In this document: positions 14,583-16,062 of the stretch, piece after piece
How positions within the stretch are numbered: position 1 is the stretch's first letter
How the letters are laid out: every line of letters starts with the position of its first letter
DNA from: Syntrophorhabdaceae bacterium PtaU1.Bin034
GTDB taxonomy: Bacteria > Desulfobacterota_G > Syntrophorhabdia > Syntrophorhabdales > WCHB1-27
Assembly (NCBI GenBank): GCA_002067405.1
Contig: MVRP01000081.1
Coordinates: 1 to 16,062, forward strand
DNA: 16,062 bases
Reading direction: 5' to 3'
Position numbers and translations under genes: made by a program
Notes under the pieces: generated by a model
Told to the model about the DNA's origin: nothing
What the model saw: the letters and a program-made list of their open reading frames with translations, nothing else
The model's database searches: none

Positions 14583-15803
14583 TCAGGGCTTTTTAGCACC
14601 CTCGTTCCCCTTCAGTGACAGTCTGGTGACAGTCTCCCTCTTCTTCAGTGACATCAAAGAAAGATCGATCCTCAAGCTTTCAAGCTCGTGATGCGCGTAC
14701 TTCTCGGTCATCTTCGTAGAGCTATGCCCTAGTAACTTGCTGATCTTGTTCAGCGGCACGTTCTGGTTGACCAGCTGAGAAGCAAAGCTGTGCCGGCTTG
14801 CGTCGTATAGCCTCAGTTCGTCACTTATTTTGCCCTTCTCTCTTACCTTCTCCCACACTCCCAGAATGCCTTGCATCGTGTAAGGGTTTCCGGTTCGAGG
14901 ATTGATAAACAAGAAAGCCTCCGGGAGAGATGCTTGTACCCTGCTCTTAACGAAATCTAAGCTTTCCGGATGAATCGCCACAACATAGGGCTTCGACTTC
15001 TTTCCCTTTCGTTTCTCGCGGTACTCGTTCTTTGAAAACGTCGCATGAATCGTTATGGACTCGGTTTCAAGGTCCACGTCCTTGCACTTAATCGCCCGGG
15101 CCTCTCCCGGCCTGCATCCATGAAGCATAAGAAAACCGATAATGGGCTTATCCTCGTCTGCTACGAGCTCATAAAGCGTAACCTGGTCCGTTGCGTGGAC
15201 CCAATTAATCGGCGCGTCTGGTACTTCGACCTCAGGGAATGCAGGAACCTTGCTGATTATCTCAAGATCGTTCTTCAGGTAGTTCATAAACACCTTAAAA
15301 AGGTCCATGTTGTTCTTTAGCGTCTTTTCCTTCCAGGAATATTTCTCCTGACAGTCTTTCATGTAGTCGATAATGTGAACCTTCCGGATATCCCGCACGT
15401 CCTGTCTCTTAAAGAACGCTTTCGCGATTCTCACCATCCGCCTGTAATCCTTCTTGTAGGAGGGTGCCACGGTTGCAATTTTGTCTCTCTCGAACGTGTC
15501 AAGCAGGTTCTCCGCCCAGAACTTCGAGGCCTCCGCCGTAACATACCTTGTCGGGTCAAACGAATGGTCTTCGAGCTCGCTTTCGATCCGCTCGCGGATC
15601 TTCTCAGCCCTGTCATAGCTGTCTAGCACTTGTCCTGTTGTATCGCTGAAAACTCTGATCCTCTCGCCTTTCCAGGGCAAATCAACATAGAATCTCTTAG
15701 GGACTGTTTGATGTTCAAAGCACAGAAACCCAAGTTTCGGAACCTCAGTGAAGGGCTCGGCACATATGGGACACTTACCCTTAGCGCGGACATGACCGAC
15801 CAT
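14583..15803 (-). CDS. Tyrosine recombinase (island integrase) with N-terminal zinc ribbon
   Basis: A phage-type integrase of 406 residues. The start chosen is ATG 15803, because AGGAGG (15809-15814) lies five bases upstream; an ATG at 15884 would add 27 residues without such a site. The first part carries a likely zinc ribbon, Cys11, Cys14, Cys28 and His31. Residues about 110-180 are the SAM-like core-binding domain. The catalytic domain has Arg231 (HGCRPGEA), Arg337 (SRHSFASQL), His360 (KLLGHSS) and the nucleophile Tyr369 (EKYAHH); Lys258 is a candidate for the beta-hairpin lysine. Position three before Arg337 is Asp rather than the usual His, though many integrases vary there. It reads toward the tRNA-Ala gene, and should catalyse insertion and, with an excisionase, excision. 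Confidence 0.93.
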   Translation of the reverse strand: MVGHVRAKGKCPICAEPFTEVPKLGFLCFEHQTVPKRFYVDLPWKGERIRVFSDTTGQVLDSYDRAEKIRERIESELEDHSFDPTRYVTAEASKFWAENLLDTFERDKIATVAPSYKKDYRRMVRIAKAFFKRQDVRDIRKVHIIDYMKDCQEKYSWKEKTLKNNMDLFKVFMNYLKNDLEIISKVPAFPEVEVPDAPINWVHATDQVTLYELVADEDKPIIGFLMLHGCRPGEARAIKCKDVDLETESITIHATFSKNEYREKRKGKKSKPYVVAIHPESLDFVKSRVQASLPEAFLFINPRTGNPYTMQGILGVWEKVREKGKISDELRLYDASRHSFASQLVNQNVPLNKISKLLGHSSTKMTEKYAHHELESLRIDLSLMSLKKRETVTRLSLKGNEGAKKP

Positions 15804-15808
15804 CTTCG

Positions 15809-15814
15809 CCTCCT
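15809..15814 (-). promoter_or_regulatory. Strong ribosome binding site deciding the integrase start
   Basis: AGGAGG followed by a five-base spacer and ATG 15803. This supports the 406-residue form over the 433-residue form. Confidence 0.75.
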
Positions 15815-15956
15815 GTCGTTTTTCCAACAGGATACGGAGAGCCTTAATTTCTGTCAATGTCGGCCGCTCAATTGTTCCGATCATTCGGTTTTGCTCTTGT
15901 CTTGTTCGATTTGTTCACCGTTTCCCTACTCAGCAGGACCCGCCACATGCTGATCA

Positions 15957-16061
15957 TCACTGAGTGCTGTTCTCACCTCCTTTTACCTCTTCCGTCTTTG
16001 TTGCTATCTGCCCGAATACGGCTATTCTCCTAGTGAAGATCTCAGCCGCCTTCTCCGGGCT
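15957..16061 (-). CDS. C-terminal fragment of an unknown island gene
   Basis: An open frame enters from the right edge and ends at TGA 15957-15959 after 34 codons. The piece starts with SPEKAAEIFTRR and is mostly polar and helix-prone. It resembles no family I can name. Its stop overlaps, as TGATG, the start of a 29-codon frame (15868-15957) that lacks a ribosome site and is probably not a gene. The direction matches the integrase, so it may be upstream in the same transcript. Between 15804 and 15956 I see nothing else. Confidence 0.35.
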   Translation of the reverse strand, partial: SPEKAAEIFTRRIAVFGQIATKTEEVKGGENSTQ

Positions 16062-16062
16062 C

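Larger units (their letters stand above)
14569..16062. mobile_element. Left end of a tRNA-Ala genomic island
   Basis: The segment begins right after the tRNA CCA end, holds a convergent tyrosine recombinase and a partial unknown gene, and continues past the window. No structural or transfer gene is visible, so whether this is a prophage, an integrative element or a decayed island is undecided. Confidence 0.75.

Noticed and set aside
14569..14600. Possible tRNA terminator (T-run at 14590-14594)
   Set aside because: No stable stem precedes the T-run, and it falls inside the integrase coding end.
15868..15957. 29-codon frame upstream of the integrase
   Set aside because: It has no ribosome site and no recognisable composition; the TGATG overlap with the preceding stop is suggestive but not enough.
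1..16062. CRISPR arrays, insertion sequences, rRNA
   Set aside because: No regularly spaced repeats, no transposase frames with end repeats, and no rRNA-like stretches were seen.

Overview
This window looks like chromosome from a Gram-negative, probably anaerobic, deltaproteobacterial-type organism (Desulfobacterota or a syntroph). That placement is an inference from gene style only: a moderately GC-rich sequence, a B12-domain radical SAM protein, a tandem-GAF histidine kinase with a lone receiver, and a galT-glgA-galU cluster. No taxonomic marker such as rRNA is present. Eleven protein genes are well supported, two of them less familiar families, plus one tRNA gene. A fragment of another gene runs off the right edge.

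Left part (1-3133, minus strand): a two-gene unit. First comes a 503-residue protein with a helical N-terminus, two helix-turn-helix-like repeats and a C-terminal endonuclease/exonuclease/phosphatase (EEP) nuclease domain. A Fic-domain protein follows 12 nt downstream and runs off the left edge. The ORF of the Fic gene is open to the edge and carries a near-canonical Fic motif. This pair is the best candidate for an undescribed system.

Middle (3366-8978): a PfpI/DJ-1-family protein, a polysaccharide pyruvyl transferase-like protein overlapping an FAD-dependent oxidoreductase (plus strand), then a radical SAM protein and a rhomboid protease (minus strand). Two copies of the palindrome GTTTCACGTGAAAC, the core of the ParB-binding parS site, lie in the intergenic gaps at 4027 and 8265. 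They suggest that the window is within the origin-proximal segregation region.

Right-middle (8908-14477, plus strand): a strong sigma70-type promoter buried in the 5' end of the oppositely oriented rhomboid gene leads into galT, glgA, a cytoplasmic histidine kinase, a single-domain response regulator and galU. The genes are packed with overlaps or gaps of under 10 nt, so they are very likely one operon for UDP-glucose, galactose and glycogen metabolism with a two-component pair embedded in it.

Right end (14493-16062): tRNA-Ala(CGC) with encoded CCA, followed by a tyrosine recombinase gene reading toward the tRNA 3' end. This is the classic left boundary of an integrated genomic island, which continues beyond the window.
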